In this document: positions 26,767 through 35,253 of the stretch, one piece after another
Position numbering within the stretch: position 1 is the first letter of the stretch
How the letters are laid out: each line of letters begins with the position of its first letter
From: Microbulbifer sp. Q7
GTDB lineage: Bacteria; Pseudomonadota; Gammaproteobacteria; Pseudomonadales; Cellvibrionaceae
DNA: 64,000 nucleotides
Assembly (NCBI RefSeq): GCF_001639145.1
Contig: NZ_LROY01000002.1
Coordinates: 62,001-126,000, forward strand
Reading direction: 5' to 3'
Notes under the pieces: generated by a model
The model's input: only the letters and a program-made list of their open reading frames with translations
The model's database searches: none
What the model was told of the DNA's origin: nothing
Program-made: the position numbers and the translations under genes

Positions 26767-27810
26767 ATGAAGACAGAACGGTTGCCGCGAAAAATCCCGG
26801 TAGGCATCAGCCAGTGTGCCATGGGCGATCCGGTCCGCTTTAATGGTGGACACAAACACAGCAAGGTCTGTACCGGACTGCTGGCGCAGTGTTTCGAGTA
26901 TGTGCCCCTGTGTCCGGAGGTGGCCATTGGCATGGGTGTGCCGCGCAAACCCATTCACTTGCTGGTAGAGAAGGCCAGTGCCCCGGTGGACGCGGTGCGT
27001 GTCATCGGCGTGGACAATCCGGAGGTGGATGTGACCGCCCCGCTGCGTGACTACGCAGACTCGGTGGTGCCCGAGCTGGAGCGGGTGCGCGGCTATATCT
27101 TTATGCAGAACTCTCCCAGCTGCGGTCTGTACGGGGTGCGCCGCTACCTGGACAACGGGCACGGCATCGACAGTGAAGGTGTCGGTGTTTTTGCCCGGCG
27201 CCTGCAGCAGCAGTTCCCGCACCTGCCGATGGAGGAAGTGGGGCGCCTGAACAACAGTGAACTGCGCGAGAACTTCCTGACCCGGGTGTTCACCTATGAT
27301 GCCTGGTTCCGCTGTGTCGAAGGGCAGGATGACCAGCCGCCGGAGCGCATGCTGAACGACGGCAATGAGGCCGATGCTGACAAGCCGCGTTCCGTGATTG
27401 CGCGCGTCATCGAGTTTTACACCGCCTATAAATACCTGCTATTGGCCCACAGCCAGGACAAAACCCGCGCCCTGGGGCGCTACCTGGCGGACGCCAAAAC
27501 CATACCGGAAGACGAGCTGCGCTTTGAAGTGCGCGGGCGGATCATGGACATTCTTTCCCGTCCGGCCTCGCGCAAAGATAAAACCAACGCCCTGATGCAC
27601 AGCGCGGGGCATCTGAGCGAGTTTCTCGACAAACGCGAGAAGGCCGAACTCAAGGAGTTGATCGAGGAGTACCGTCTCGGGCACAAGCCCATGTCTGCGG
27701 TGTTGACCCTGCTGCGCCACTTTTTACCGCGCAGCCCCCACAGCTTTATTCACAGCCAGGTGCTGCTGGCCGCAGAGCCCGCAGAGCTGGGCCTGTGTGA
27801 CTTTCACTGA
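26767..27810 (+). CDS. DUF523-DUF1722 protein (TudS/YbgA-like)
   Basis: A 347-residue fusion. The N-terminal DUF523 domain has three conserved cysteines, C17 (GISQC), C49 (PLCPE) and C119 (SPSCG), that in TudS thiouracil desulfurases hold a 4Fe-4S cluster. The C-terminal DUF1722/YbgA domain spans about 190-340 (FYTAYKYLLLAHSQ onward). It is 8 bp upstream of the photolyase gene, the common ybgA-phr arrangement. A desulfurase role on thiolated bases or nucleosides is inferred from TudS; the DUF1722 role is unknown. The ATG at 26767 matches the family start although the reading frame is open upstream. Confidence 0.88.
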   Translation: MKTERLPRKIPVGISQCAMGDPVRFNGGHKHSKVCTGLLAQCFEYVPLCPEVAIGMGVPRKPIHLLVEKASAPVDAVRVIGVDNPEVDVTAPLRDYADSVVPELERVRGYIFMQNSPSCGLYGVRRYLDNGHGIDSEGVGVFARRLQQQFPHLPMEEVGRLNNSELRENFLTRVFTYDAWFRCVEGQDDQPPERMLNDGNEADADKPRSVIARVIEFYTAYKYLLLAHSQDKTRALGRYLADAKTIPEDELRFEVRGRIMDILSRPASRKDKTNALMHSAGHLSEFLDKREKAELKELIEEYRLGHKPMSAVLTLLRHFLPRSPHSFIHSQVLLAAEPAELGLCDFH

Positions 27811-27818
27811 ATTGATAT

Positions 27819-29306
27819 ATGTCTGAAAAAGCGTATGAACGCGGGCTGGTGTGGCTACGCAACGACCTGCGCATGGCAGATAACACAGCCCTGTATCGCG
27901 CCGGCAAGGGTTGCAAAGCCCTGGCGGCACTCTTTATTGCCTGCCCGGAAACCTGGCGCAGCCATGGCGATGGTGACAATGTGGTCGCCATGCGTCTGCG
28001 CAGTCTCTGCCAGTTGCAGGCGGCGCTGGCGAAAAAGCAGATCCCCCTGTATTTCATTGAACTTGCGCAGTTTGCCGATGTGCCGGCGGCACTGGCGCAG
28101 ATTGTAGAAAAACTGCAGGTGGATGCGCTGTTCGCCAATGCCGAGTATCCGGTGAATGAGCTGGCGCGCGACCAGGCGGTGCGGCAACAGCTGAAAGCGC
28201 AGGGGGTGCCGGTGGAATATTCCACTGACCGTACCCTGGTGCCGCCTGGCAGCCTCACCACCGGCAGTGGCGATGGCTTCAAGGTGTTCACCCCATTCAA
28301 GCGCGCGTTTATAGCCCAGCATGACAATAGCGGGGAGGCCTTCTCGCCCCTGCCGACACCCCGTGCTCCGGGTGCCGACCACGGCGCGCAGTGGCCCGAG
28401 TGGATTGCGGTGGACGGCCCGAACAATCTGGTGCGTACGATACCGGATACCGTCGGTGACTATGGCGTGGCCCCCGGTGATGAAAAACGGGTGCTGGACT
28501 GGCCTGCAGGGGAGGCCGCGGGCGCGCGTGCGCTGGACGTCTTCGCTGAAAAAGTGGATGACTACGACCGCCTGCGGGATTTTCCCGCGCGGGAGAACAC
28601 CTCGCGGCTGTCCCCTTATCTGAACTGCGGTGCGGTGTCCGTGCGGCAGTGTGTGAAGATGGCGCTGGAGGCAAACGGCGGGTGCTGGGTGGGCGCCAGT
28701 GAGGGCGCGAACACCTGGTTGAGCGAGCTGCTGTGGCGGGAGTTCTACCAGCATCTGGTGGTTAACTTTCCGCGGGTGTGTCGCAACAAGCCTTTCAAGC
28801 CGGAAACCGAGAACGTCCCTTGGTCGAACCGGAATGAAGACTTCAAGCACTGGTGCGAAGGGCGGACCGGGGTGCCCATCGTCGATGCCGCCATGCGCCA
28901 GCTCAATCAGACTGGCTGGATGCACAATCGCCTGCGCATGGTGGTGGCCTCTTTTCTTACCAAGAATCTACTCACCGACTGGCGCAAGGGCGAGCGCTAT
29001 TTCATGCAGCAACTGGTAGATGCGGATTTCGCCGCCAATAACGGCGGCTGGCAGTGGGCGGCCTCCACCGGCACCGATGCGGCTCCGTACTTCCGGGTAT
29101 TCAATCCTTACAGCCAGTCCAAGCGCTACGATCCGGATGGAGCGTTTATTCGCCAGTACGTGCCAGAGCTGGCTTCGTTATCGGACCGGGACATTCACTG
29201 CCCGCCGCAGGACCTGTTCTCCGAGGAAAACTACCCGCCGCCCATCTGCGATGTGACCGACTCCCGCAAACGGGCAATCGAGGTATTTGCTAACTTGAAG
29301 TCTTAG
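27819..29306 (+). CDS. phrB: Deoxyribodipyrimidine photolyase
   Basis: A 495-residue class I CPD photolyase. The N-terminal alpha/beta antenna domain starts GLVWLRNDLRMADNTAL; the C-terminal FAD domain has SRLSPYLNCGAVS, WLSELLWREFYQHL, TGVPIVDAAMRQLNQTGWMHN and the DADFAANNGGWQWAASTG motif typical of active enzymes. It repairs cyclobutane pyrimidine dimers with blue light. Translationally close to the DUF523/DUF1722 gene and followed by DUF2878, matching known phr neighbourhoods. Confidence 0.97.
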   Translation: MSEKAYERGLVWLRNDLRMADNTALYRAGKGCKALAALFIACPETWRSHGDGDNVVAMRLRSLCQLQAALAKKQIPLYFIELAQFADVPAALAQIVEKLQVDALFANAEYPVNELARDQAVRQQLKAQGVPVEYSTDRTLVPPGSLTTGSGDGFKVFTPFKRAFIAQHDNSGEAFSPLPTPRAPGADHGAQWPEWIAVDGPNNLVRTIPDTVGDYGVAPGDEKRVLDWPAGEAAGARALDVFAEKVDDYDRLRDFPARENTSRLSPYLNCGAVSVRQCVKMALEANGGCWVGASEGANTWLSELLWREFYQHLVVNFPRVCRNKPFKPETENVPWSNRNEDFKHWCEGRTGVPIVDAAMRQLNQTGWMHNRLRMVVASFLTKNLLTDWRKGERYFMQQLVDADFAANNGGWQWAASTGTDAAPYFRVFNPYSQSKRYDPDGAFIRQYVPELASLSDRDIHCPPQDLFSEENYPPPICDVTDSRKRAIEVFANLKS

Positions 29307-29390
29307 GATTCCTCTGATCTATTCAGTATCCGGGGATTGCCCGGAGTGACGCGCTCGCGGTACAGAGTCTTTCTGATAATTGAGTCGCCC

Positions 29391-29906
29391 ATGAATTATA
29401 AAAAGTTGGTCAATTTCACCCTGTTCGTCGCCGGATGGTGGACCGCCCTGCTGTATGGCAATGCGCTGGCGTTAATTGCGCTGTTTGTGGTGGTGATGCT
29501 CCACTTTGTGATCTGGCGGGATATCCGGGATATGTTCGTGATACTCGGCTTTATCTTCTGCGGCTTTGCGGTGGAGTGGGCGTTTATGGCGAGCGGCGTG
29601 CAGGAATACCACTCAAGCCTGCCCCCGGCCTGGGCGATCTGCATCTGGGCCATGCTCGCCACCACTATGCGGCACTCCCTCGTCTGGCTGGCCAATAAAC
29701 CCGTGTGGGCGGCGCTGGTGGGTTTTCTCGTGGCGCCCGCGTTTTACTTCAACAGTGTTCAGTTTGGCCCCGTTGCCTGGGGGCGACCGGTGTGGGAGTG
29801 TCTGCTGGCCATTGCACTGGTGTGGAGTCTGCTGGCGGCGTTTCTAAGCGGTGTACTTATCCCCTTGATCGAACAGGCGGATGCGGCCGAGAGCCGCGCG
29901 TCCTGA
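29391..29906 (+). CDS. DUF2878 membrane protein
   Basis: A 171-residue protein with about five membrane helices and the DUF2878 pattern LVNFTLFVAGWWTALLYG, then GFAVEWAFMASGV and PVWAALVGFLVAPAFYF. DUF2878 genes commonly sit in photolyase-linked clusters; function unknown. The ATG at 29391 gives the family length. It starts 84 bp after phrB and may belong to the same transcript. Confidence 0.85.
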   Translation: MNYKKLVNFTLFVAGWWTALLYGNALALIALFVVVMLHFVIWRDIRDMFVILGFIFCGFAVEWAFMASGVQEYHSSLPPAWAICIWAMLATTMRHSLVWLANKPVWAALVGFLVAPAFYFNSVQFGPVAWGRPVWECLLAIALVWSLLAAFLSGVLIPLIEQADAAESRAS

Positions 29907-29957
29907 CTGCCAAACAATCCGTCTTATCCAGAAATTCCGTTCAGCCATTGACCTATA

Positions 29958-29988
29958 CTTGCCACGAAATTCTGCCGTGGCAAGGAGG
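29958..29988 (+). promoter_or_regulatory. Hairpin overlapping the ribosome site of the autotransporter gene
   Basis: CTTGCCACG (29958-29966) and CGTGGCAAG (29976-29984) are perfect arms with a 9-base loop. The right arm runs into the very strong AAGGAGG ribosome site (29982-29988) of the GTG at 29994, so folding would partly hide it. It may be an RNA switch or simply an operator dyad. Confidence 0.6.
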
Positions 29989-29993
29989 CCGCC

Positions 29994-32198
29994 GTGCGCT
30001 CGAAGCAATATGTTCACTCTGCACCTGTTCCCCGCAGGTACTGCCTGCCGGGTGTTTTGGCGTTGGCGATCAGCGCTGTGACGAGTGCGCCCCCTGCCCT
30101 GGCGGAAGAGCCCATATTCCGCTCGCTGGTGGTTTTTGGTGACAGCCTTGCCGACAACGGCAACGCGGGCGTGTTTACCAACGCCGACCCGCAGGGAATC
30201 TATCCGCGTCAGCCCGCGGTTTCCTTTCTTGCCGACCATCTGGGGGTGCCCACACAGAATTCCTGCTTTGGCCTGGGCGCCGACTTCGGCGGGCTGATTC
30301 CCTGCGCGCCTGCGCCGGGCAGCCCGGACGCGCAGCTTGCCCAGATCCTTGATTCCCTGCGGGTAAATGGCCCCAACTGGGCGGTAGGGGGCAACCGTAC
30401 CGCCGACGTGCTGCTCGACCTGGTGGGGCCGCAGCGTTTTCGTGCGCTGTTCCCCAATACCACCGTGGCCGATCACAATGTGCTTTCGACCATCTTGCCG
30501 GATTCAAGCCGCTGCGGCGCCGATGGGGTGTGCGGCCCGGCCGCGGGCGAGAGCCCTTATTTGAGCACTCCGGAGGTGCTTGCCGCCACCGCGGCGTTCA
30601 ATAATCCGGCCGCGCTGCAGGCGCTGGTAGATGACCCGAACAACAACATCACCCTTACCGGTGTGCCGTTTGCCACCGGCCAGGGGTACCTGTCGCAGAA
30701 CATGCCCTCGCGCAGTGATCTCTTTTTTCTCAACGGGGGCGGTAACAATATTCTCGACGGCGTGCGCGCGGGCAACCTGAGCCTCATGTCGATGGAGCGC
30801 GCGGCTACGTTTCTCTCCACCGCGGCCAGCGAGCTCAAGGGCGCTGGAGCCAAGTACATCGTGATGACGAATGCGCCGAGAATCGGGCGCACCCCCGCCA
30901 TCGTCGCCCAGGGGCAGGCCGCCATCGAGTACGCCAACTGGGGTACCGAGTTATTCAATAATGCCCTGCGGCGGCAGCTGAACTATGACGTGGGGAATAT
31001 CCTGTTACTGGATATGGAAGGGATACTGGAGCTGGTGCTGCAGGACCCGGTGGCGTTCGGCCTCGCCGACATCAACCAGAGCGCTACCTGTTATATCAAT
31101 TGCGCCAACCCGGACCCGGTCTACGGTGCCAACGGCACTGATCCCAATCCGGACCTGCTGGTTTTTTATGACGGGATTCATCCCACCCTGGTGGGGCAGC
31201 GTGTGCTGGCCGACTACTACTACGAGACACTCACCGCGGCGGTGGGTTTTGGCGTGTTGCCGGACCTCGGGTATCAGAATCTGCGCCAGCATCGCGTTAA
31301 TATCGATCACCACCTGATGTCCCAGCGCTACCGCGACCCTTTTACCACGGTATTTTTCGGCGCCAGTGTGGGCTACGCAGAACCGGGCGCCGGCCCGGCG
31401 ATCAGTGACGAGCAGCCCGTATGGGATGGCTTTTTAGGTATGAGCTTTGCGGGTTTTGAAGACTTCGAATGGGGGCTCGGCCTGTCCTACGGCGGCAGTG
31501 AGTACGAGCCCGACAAGCTGTTTCTCCGCTCCCGCAACGTAAACTTCAGCGCCTTTGCACGCTGGGACGATGGCTTCTGGTTTGTGGATGGCGGTCTCGG
31601 CTTCTCCGACATTCAGTACGATGACATCGAGCGCAGCATCCAGCTCGGATATAGCTTCCGTCACCGGCTGGACGGAGACACCGATGGCGAAGGTTACAAC
31701 GCGTTTATTCGCGCTGGTTATGATGCAAGCCGCAATCTCGCCAGCCAGATGGGCCCGTTTGTCGCGGTCGACTGGACCGAAATTGACGTGAACGGGTTTG
31801 TCGAGCGCACCCGCCCCATGCTCACCTATACAGACCGTGCGGGTCAGCCCCGCGACCCCCTGGGGCTATGGGTACACGGGCAGGACCGGGAGTATCTGCG
31901 CTACCGCGCCGGCTTCTTTTACAACAGCCCGGATGCCGCGGAACACCAGTGGTTCGGCGAGCTGTGGCTGGAAAACACCAGCGGCGACGACTTTGCCGAC
32001 CTTGGTATCGGGGTCAAATCCATCTATAACAACTGGGCGCGCTTGCCGTCCTATCGCAGTGACAACACCGGCTTCTTCCAGAGTGGCGTTGGGGCCATGG
32101 TGGGGGTGAGTATCAATGAGAAGCTGCGCGTGGCGGCTGATGTATTGGTGCGACCAGATGACAGTGTGGGAGGCCTGAGCCTGAACTATCGATTCTGA
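29994..32198 (+). CDS. GDSL-family autotransporter esterase
   Basis: A 734-residue secreted outer-membrane esterase of the EstA type. A signal peptide (cleavage likely after PALA, residue 37) is followed by an SGNH/GDSL passenger with the nucleophile Ser in VVFGDSLADN (S51), block III GGGNN and block V DGIHPT (Asp/His). From about residue 455 a beta-barrel autotransporter domain with repeated aromatic strands ends ...LSLNYRF, with the usual terminal Phe. It hydrolyses esters at the cell surface. The GTG start is supported by a strong AAGGAGG site. Confidence 0.92.
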   Translation: MRSKQYVHSAPVPRRYCLPGVLALAISAVTSAPPALAEEPIFRSLVVFGDSLADNGNAGVFTNADPQGIYPRQPAVSFLADHLGVPTQNSCFGLGADFGGLIPCAPAPGSPDAQLAQILDSLRVNGPNWAVGGNRTADVLLDLVGPQRFRALFPNTTVADHNVLSTILPDSSRCGADGVCGPAAGESPYLSTPEVLAATAAFNNPAALQALVDDPNNNITLTGVPFATGQGYLSQNMPSRSDLFFLNGGGNNILDGVRAGNLSLMSMERAATFLSTAASELKGAGAKYIVMTNAPRIGRTPAIVAQGQAAIEYANWGTELFNNALRRQLNYDVGNILLLDMEGILELVLQDPVAFGLADINQSATCYINCANPDPVYGANGTDPNPDLLVFYDGIHPTLVGQRVLADYYYETLTAAVGFGVLPDLGYQNLRQHRVNIDHHLMSQRYRDPFTTVFFGASVGYAEPGAGPAISDEQPVWDGFLGMSFAGFEDFEWGLGLSYGGSEYEPDKLFLRSRNVNFSAFARWDDGFWFVDGGLGFSDIQYDDIERSIQLGYSFRHRLDGDTDGEGYNAFIRAGYDASRNLASQMGPFVAVDWTEIDVNGFVERTRPMLTYTDRAGQPRDPLGLWVHGQDREYLRYRAGFFYNSPDAAEHQWFGELWLENTSGDDFADLGIGVKSIYNNWARLPSYRSDNTGFFQSGVGAMVGVSINEKLRVAADVLVRPDDSVGGLSLNYRF

Positions 32199-32255
32199 CG
32201 CCGAATTTTCTGCGGCAAACCGGGTAAATAAATCGGCATGCTGCGAAAACCTCGG

Positions 32256-32313
32256 GGGTTAATCGGCATCGATTAACCCGCCGGTTGTTATTGTGAACAG
32301 ATCGATAACAACC
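32256..32313. promoter_or_regulatory. Two adjacent perfect dyads upstream of the aminotransferase
   Basis: Dyad 1: GGGTTAATCG (32256-32265) and CGATTAACCC (32270-32279), spacer 4. Dyad 2: GGTTGTTAT (32283-32291) and ATAACAACC (32305-32313), spacer 13. Both lie in the 132 bp before the aminotransferase ATG, with no U-run after them. They look like operators, possibly for the Lrp-family regulator encoded just downstream. Confidence 0.6.
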
Positions 32314-32330
32314 CGAATAGATGGACGCCA

Positions 32331-33527
32331 ATGATGTACAGCCCCCGATTCAGCAAACAGAGCCAGGCCCTGCACTCCGCGGACGCCGATGTCTGGGCGG
32401 TCAGCGATCGTGCCCACGACCTTGCGGATAAGGGGGAAGATGTCATTTTCCTGTGCGTGGGTGACCCCAACTTCGATACCCCGGAGCCCATTCTCGACTT
32501 CGCCCGCGCCCGTCTGGGTGTGGGCCGCACCCACTATTCGCCGGCGGCTGGCGAAGCCGTGCTGCGCCGTGCCATTGCCGATATCGAAAGCAAGGTTTCA
32601 CCGCACCCCTGCAGCCCCGACGACGTGGTGGTGTTCCCCGGTGGCACCAATGCCATTTTTGCGGTGCTCTCCTGCCTGTTGAATCCGGGCGAGCAGATCG
32701 TCATCCCTGAGCCCATGTACATCGGCTATGTGCCGATTACCGATGCCCTGCAACTGGATGTCCGGAAAGTCGCCTGCCCGGCCCAGCAGGGGTTTGCTTT
32801 TGATATCGAAACCATCAAGCAGGCGATCACCGACGATACCCGCGCGGTCATGATCAACACCCCGGTCAACCCCACTGGAGCCATGGCAACCCCGGAGCAG
32901 TTGCGAGAACTCGCCGCCTATTGCCGGGCGCGCAACGTGTGGCTGATCTCCGATGAGATGTACTCCATGATCACCTTCGCGCGCCGCCATACTTCCCTGC
33001 GCGCGGCGGCCGAGCAGCTGGACAATGTGATTGTGATTGACGGCCTGTCCAAGTCCCACGCGATGAGCGGTTGGCGCCTGGGCTGGGCGGTGGCGCAGGG
33101 CGAGATGGTTGAACGCCTGATCGAATTTGCCGGCGCGACCATTTTTGGGGTGCCACAGTTTATTCAGGAAGCCGCCGCGTTCGCGCTGGAGTTCGATACC
33201 TATTTTGTTAGCCAGATGCGCGAAGCCTACGAGAAACGCCGCGATCTGATTGTGGAGCGGGTAGGGCGTATTCCGGGCCTCAGCTGCTACTCCCCGGATG
33301 CGGGCATGTTTGTGATGGTGGATGTGTCGGAAGTGGCGGAAAGCGGGGAAGCGTTCGCCGATGCGCTACTCAATGCCGAGCTGGTTTCGGTACTACCGGG
33401 AAAACCGTTTGGCCCCAGTGCGGTGAACCACGTGCGACTGACACTGGCGGCGGAGGAGAGCGAACTCTCCCGGGCGCTGGATCGCATTGAGCGGTTCGTG
33501 ACGGGTGGTTGCCTGAAAGCAGGCTAA
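32331..33527 (+). CDS. AruH-like pyridoxal-phosphate aminotransferase
   Basis: A 398-residue fold-type I aminotransferase. PLP contacts: SDEMY (Asp208 and Tyr211), the Schiff-base lysine K241 in GLSKSHAMSGWRLGW, and the substrate carboxylate arginine in VNHVRLTLA near the C-terminus. EPMYIGY, MREAYEKRRDLIVER and PDAGMFVMVDV resemble arginine-pyruvate transaminase AruH of Pseudomonas, though aspartate or other amino acids cannot be excluded. It is followed by an Lrp-family regulator, so substrate-responsive control is likely. Confidence 0.85.
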   Translation: MMYSPRFSKQSQALHSADADVWAVSDRAHDLADKGEDVIFLCVGDPNFDTPEPILDFARARLGVGRTHYSPAAGEAVLRRAIADIESKVSPHPCSPDDVVVFPGGTNAIFAVLSCLLNPGEQIVIPEPMYIGYVPITDALQLDVRKVACPAQQGFAFDIETIKQAITDDTRAVMINTPVNPTGAMATPEQLRELAAYCRARNVWLISDEMYSMITFARRHTSLRAAAEQLDNVIVIDGLSKSHAMSGWRLGWAVAQGEMVERLIEFAGATIFGVPQFIQEAAAFALEFDTYFVSQMREAYEKRRDLIVERVGRIPGLSCYSPDAGMFVMVDVSEVAESGEAFADALLNAELVSVLPGKPFGPSAVNHVRLTLAAEESELSRALDRIERFVTGGCLKAG

Positions 33528-33549
33528 AACTCGCTGCTTATAGCCCTGG

Positions 33550-33583
33550 GAACACGTGAGGACCGCGAGTGGCTCACGTGTTC
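33550..33583. repeat. 11-bp inverted repeat with CACGTG in each arm
   Basis: GAACACGTGAG (33550-33560) and CTCACGTGTTC (33573-33583) are exact reverse complements with a 12-bp spacer. Each arm holds the self-complementary CACGTG. It lies just after the aminotransferase and 87 bp before the Lrp-family gene, so it may end the former or regulate the latter. Confidence 0.7.
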
Positions 33584-33669
33584 GCAACGGCGAATTGCGT
33601 TATCCTTCGGGCACCTTGCCCCGCCTCCGGGCTCAGCCGAGTTACCGGCAGAATGAAAAGTAGATTACC

Positions 33670-34146
33670 GTGAAAGTAGACCGCCACAACCTGAAAATTC
33701 TTGAAGTGCTGCAGACCAATGCCCGGATCAGCAATCTCAACCTGGCCGACCAGATTGGCCTTTCCGAGAGCGCCTGCCTGGCCCGGGTGAAGAAGCTCAC
33801 CAGTGAAAAGTTTATCCGCGAGTTCCAGGCCGAAATCAACCTGGAGAAAGTGCGCCACGCAGAGTTTTACGTCAACGTCGCGCTGAAGCGTCAGGACTCG
33901 AAAACCAGTGAGAGCTTTCGCCGAGCCATCAACAAGATCGAGCAGATCGTTTCCTGTGTGAAAATGTCCGGTGAGTTTGATTACATGCTGCGGTTTGTAT
34001 GCCCGGATGCCGCGGACTTCAATCGCGTGTCGGAACAGTTGCTGGCGGATGAGGATGCGGCGATTACCCGTATGACGTCGCACCTGGTGATTGAGAAAAC
34101 CAAGCCGTTTACCGGCTACCCCCTGGAGCTTCTGTTCCAGGATTGA
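33670..34146 (+). CDS. Lrp/AsnC family transcriptional regulator
   Basis: A 158-residue regulator: an N-terminal winged helix (HNLKILEVLQTNARISNL, then LADQIGLSESACLARVKKL) and a C-terminal RAM/ligand domain (EQIVSCVKMSGEFDYMLRFVC). These proteins sense amino acids and control their metabolism. The start is GTG. It lies downstream of the AruH-like aminotransferase in the same direction and is its probable regulator; the dyads at 32256-32313 and 33550-33583 are candidate sites. Which amino acid it senses is unknown. Confidence 0.93.
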   Translation: MKVDRHNLKILEVLQTNARISNLNLADQIGLSESACLARVKKLTSEKFIREFQAEINLEKVRHAEFYVNVALKRQDSKTSESFRRAINKIEQIVSCVKMSGEFDYMLRFVCPDAADFNRVSEQLLADEDAAITRMTSHLVIEKTKPFTGYPLELLFQD

Positions 34147-34150
34147 GCAC

Positions 34151-34195
34151 CGGGCACTTGTTGCCCGTTAGGCCCGACCTGATTGGGCTGGTCGG
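34151..34195. terminator. Two hairpins between convergent genes
   Basis: CGGGCA/TGCCCG (34151-34167) and CCGACC/GGTCGG (34174-34195) form two small stems between the ends of the Lrp-family gene and the HupE gene. No U-run follows, so they are weak candidates for shared termination. Confidence 0.35.
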
Positions 34196-34218
34196 ACTGG
34201 TCCCGGCGCCCGCGGGGA

Positions 34219-35253
34219 TTAAACCACCAGCGCGATGGTGCGGTCGATCAGCCACCAGGCGGAAAGCCCGCCCACCAGATAAGCGACCGGCAGCGCAGAG
34301 GCCGCCGTGATCGAGGTGCCGGTACGTACCTCCCACAATTGCACCGGTTTTACCCGCCGCAGCAGGTGCATCAGTGCCGCAACGCCGGCAATAAACGCCA
34401 GTTGACCCGCTTCCACGCCGATATTGAACAGCCCCAGAGACAGGGGGATGGCATGCTCCGGAACCCCGATTTCAGACAGGGCGCCGGCAAAGCCGAGTCC
34501 ATGCAGTAGACCAAATCCAAACGCCACCACCCACGGCTTGCGTATGGCGAGTGTCTTACGCCCTTCCAGCTTGTGCAGAATTTCTGTGGCAATAAACACG
34601 ATACTTAATGCTATGACGGCCTCGACCGGTGCCTGGGGCACGGTGACCACTCCCAGTACCGCAAGCGCCAGAGTGATACTGTGCGCCAGTGTAAAGGCGG
34701 TAATCGTGGCGACCAGTTGCCCGCCGCCACTCACCAGAACCACCAGGGCCAGCACAAACAGCAGGTGGTCGATGCCCAGCAGGATATGCTCGATACCCAG
34801 CACAAAATAGGTTCCCGCAACCTGCAGCATGCCCGCCCGGTTTTCGACCTGCAGCTGGGTTTGGTCTGGCATAAGGCGCCTGATCTGTTCCCGCCCATCC
34901 AGCCAGCTGATACGCACCAGCGCGTCGGTCATGGTATTGGCGAGCCCTTCGATGGAAAGTGTGCTGCCGACCAGTGCCTGCGGATGGGAAATTGCCCAGC
35001 GCTCAACGTAGTAGCCTCCGACCATCTGGGCGCTGGGCAAGCTGCGCTCGAGGGTCTGGTCATCAAACTGTACATAGAGTGAAAGACGCATCTCGCCACG
35101 GGCGGGGACTCGCCAGGTTACATCGAACTGTTCCGCTGCGGTCTGCACGATACTTAGGGCGGCCGGGCGCAGTTCATGGCCGAAGCTGATACTGGGGAGG
35201 CTGGCCGAGAGGGCGGTGCAGAGCAGGGCGATCCACAGTAGCAGGCGTCTCAT
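34219..35253 (-). CDS. HupE/UreJ family membrane protein
   Basis: A 344-residue protein with a signal peptide, a periplasmic beta-rich N-terminal half (residues 25-165) and a C-terminal membrane domain of the HupE/UreJ_2 kind, with the metal-suggestive motif GIEHILLGIDHLLF and HSITLALA, FGLLHGLGFAG. HupE proteins are linked to nickel uptake in some bacteria, but members of this type are widespread without nickel enzymes nearby, as here. Its ATG overlaps the upstream PpiC-like gene stop by 4 bp, so the two are co-translated. Confidence 0.88.
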   Translation of the reverse strand: MRRLLLWIALLCTALSASLPSISFGHELRPAALSIVQTAAEQFDVTWRVPARGEMRLSLYVQFDDQTLERSLPSAQMVGGYYVERWAISHPQALVGSTLSIEGLANTMTDALVRISWLDGREQIRRLMPDQTQLQVENRAGMLQVAGTYFVLGIEHILLGIDHLLFVLALVVLVSGGGQLVATITAFTLAHSITLALAVLGVVTVPQAPVEAVIALSIVFIATEILHKLEGRKTLAIRKPWVVAFGFGLLHGLGFAGALSEIGVPEHAIPLSLGLFNIGVEAGQLAFIAGVAALMHLLRRVKPVQLWEVRTGTSITAASALPVAYLVGGLSAWWLIDRTIALVV

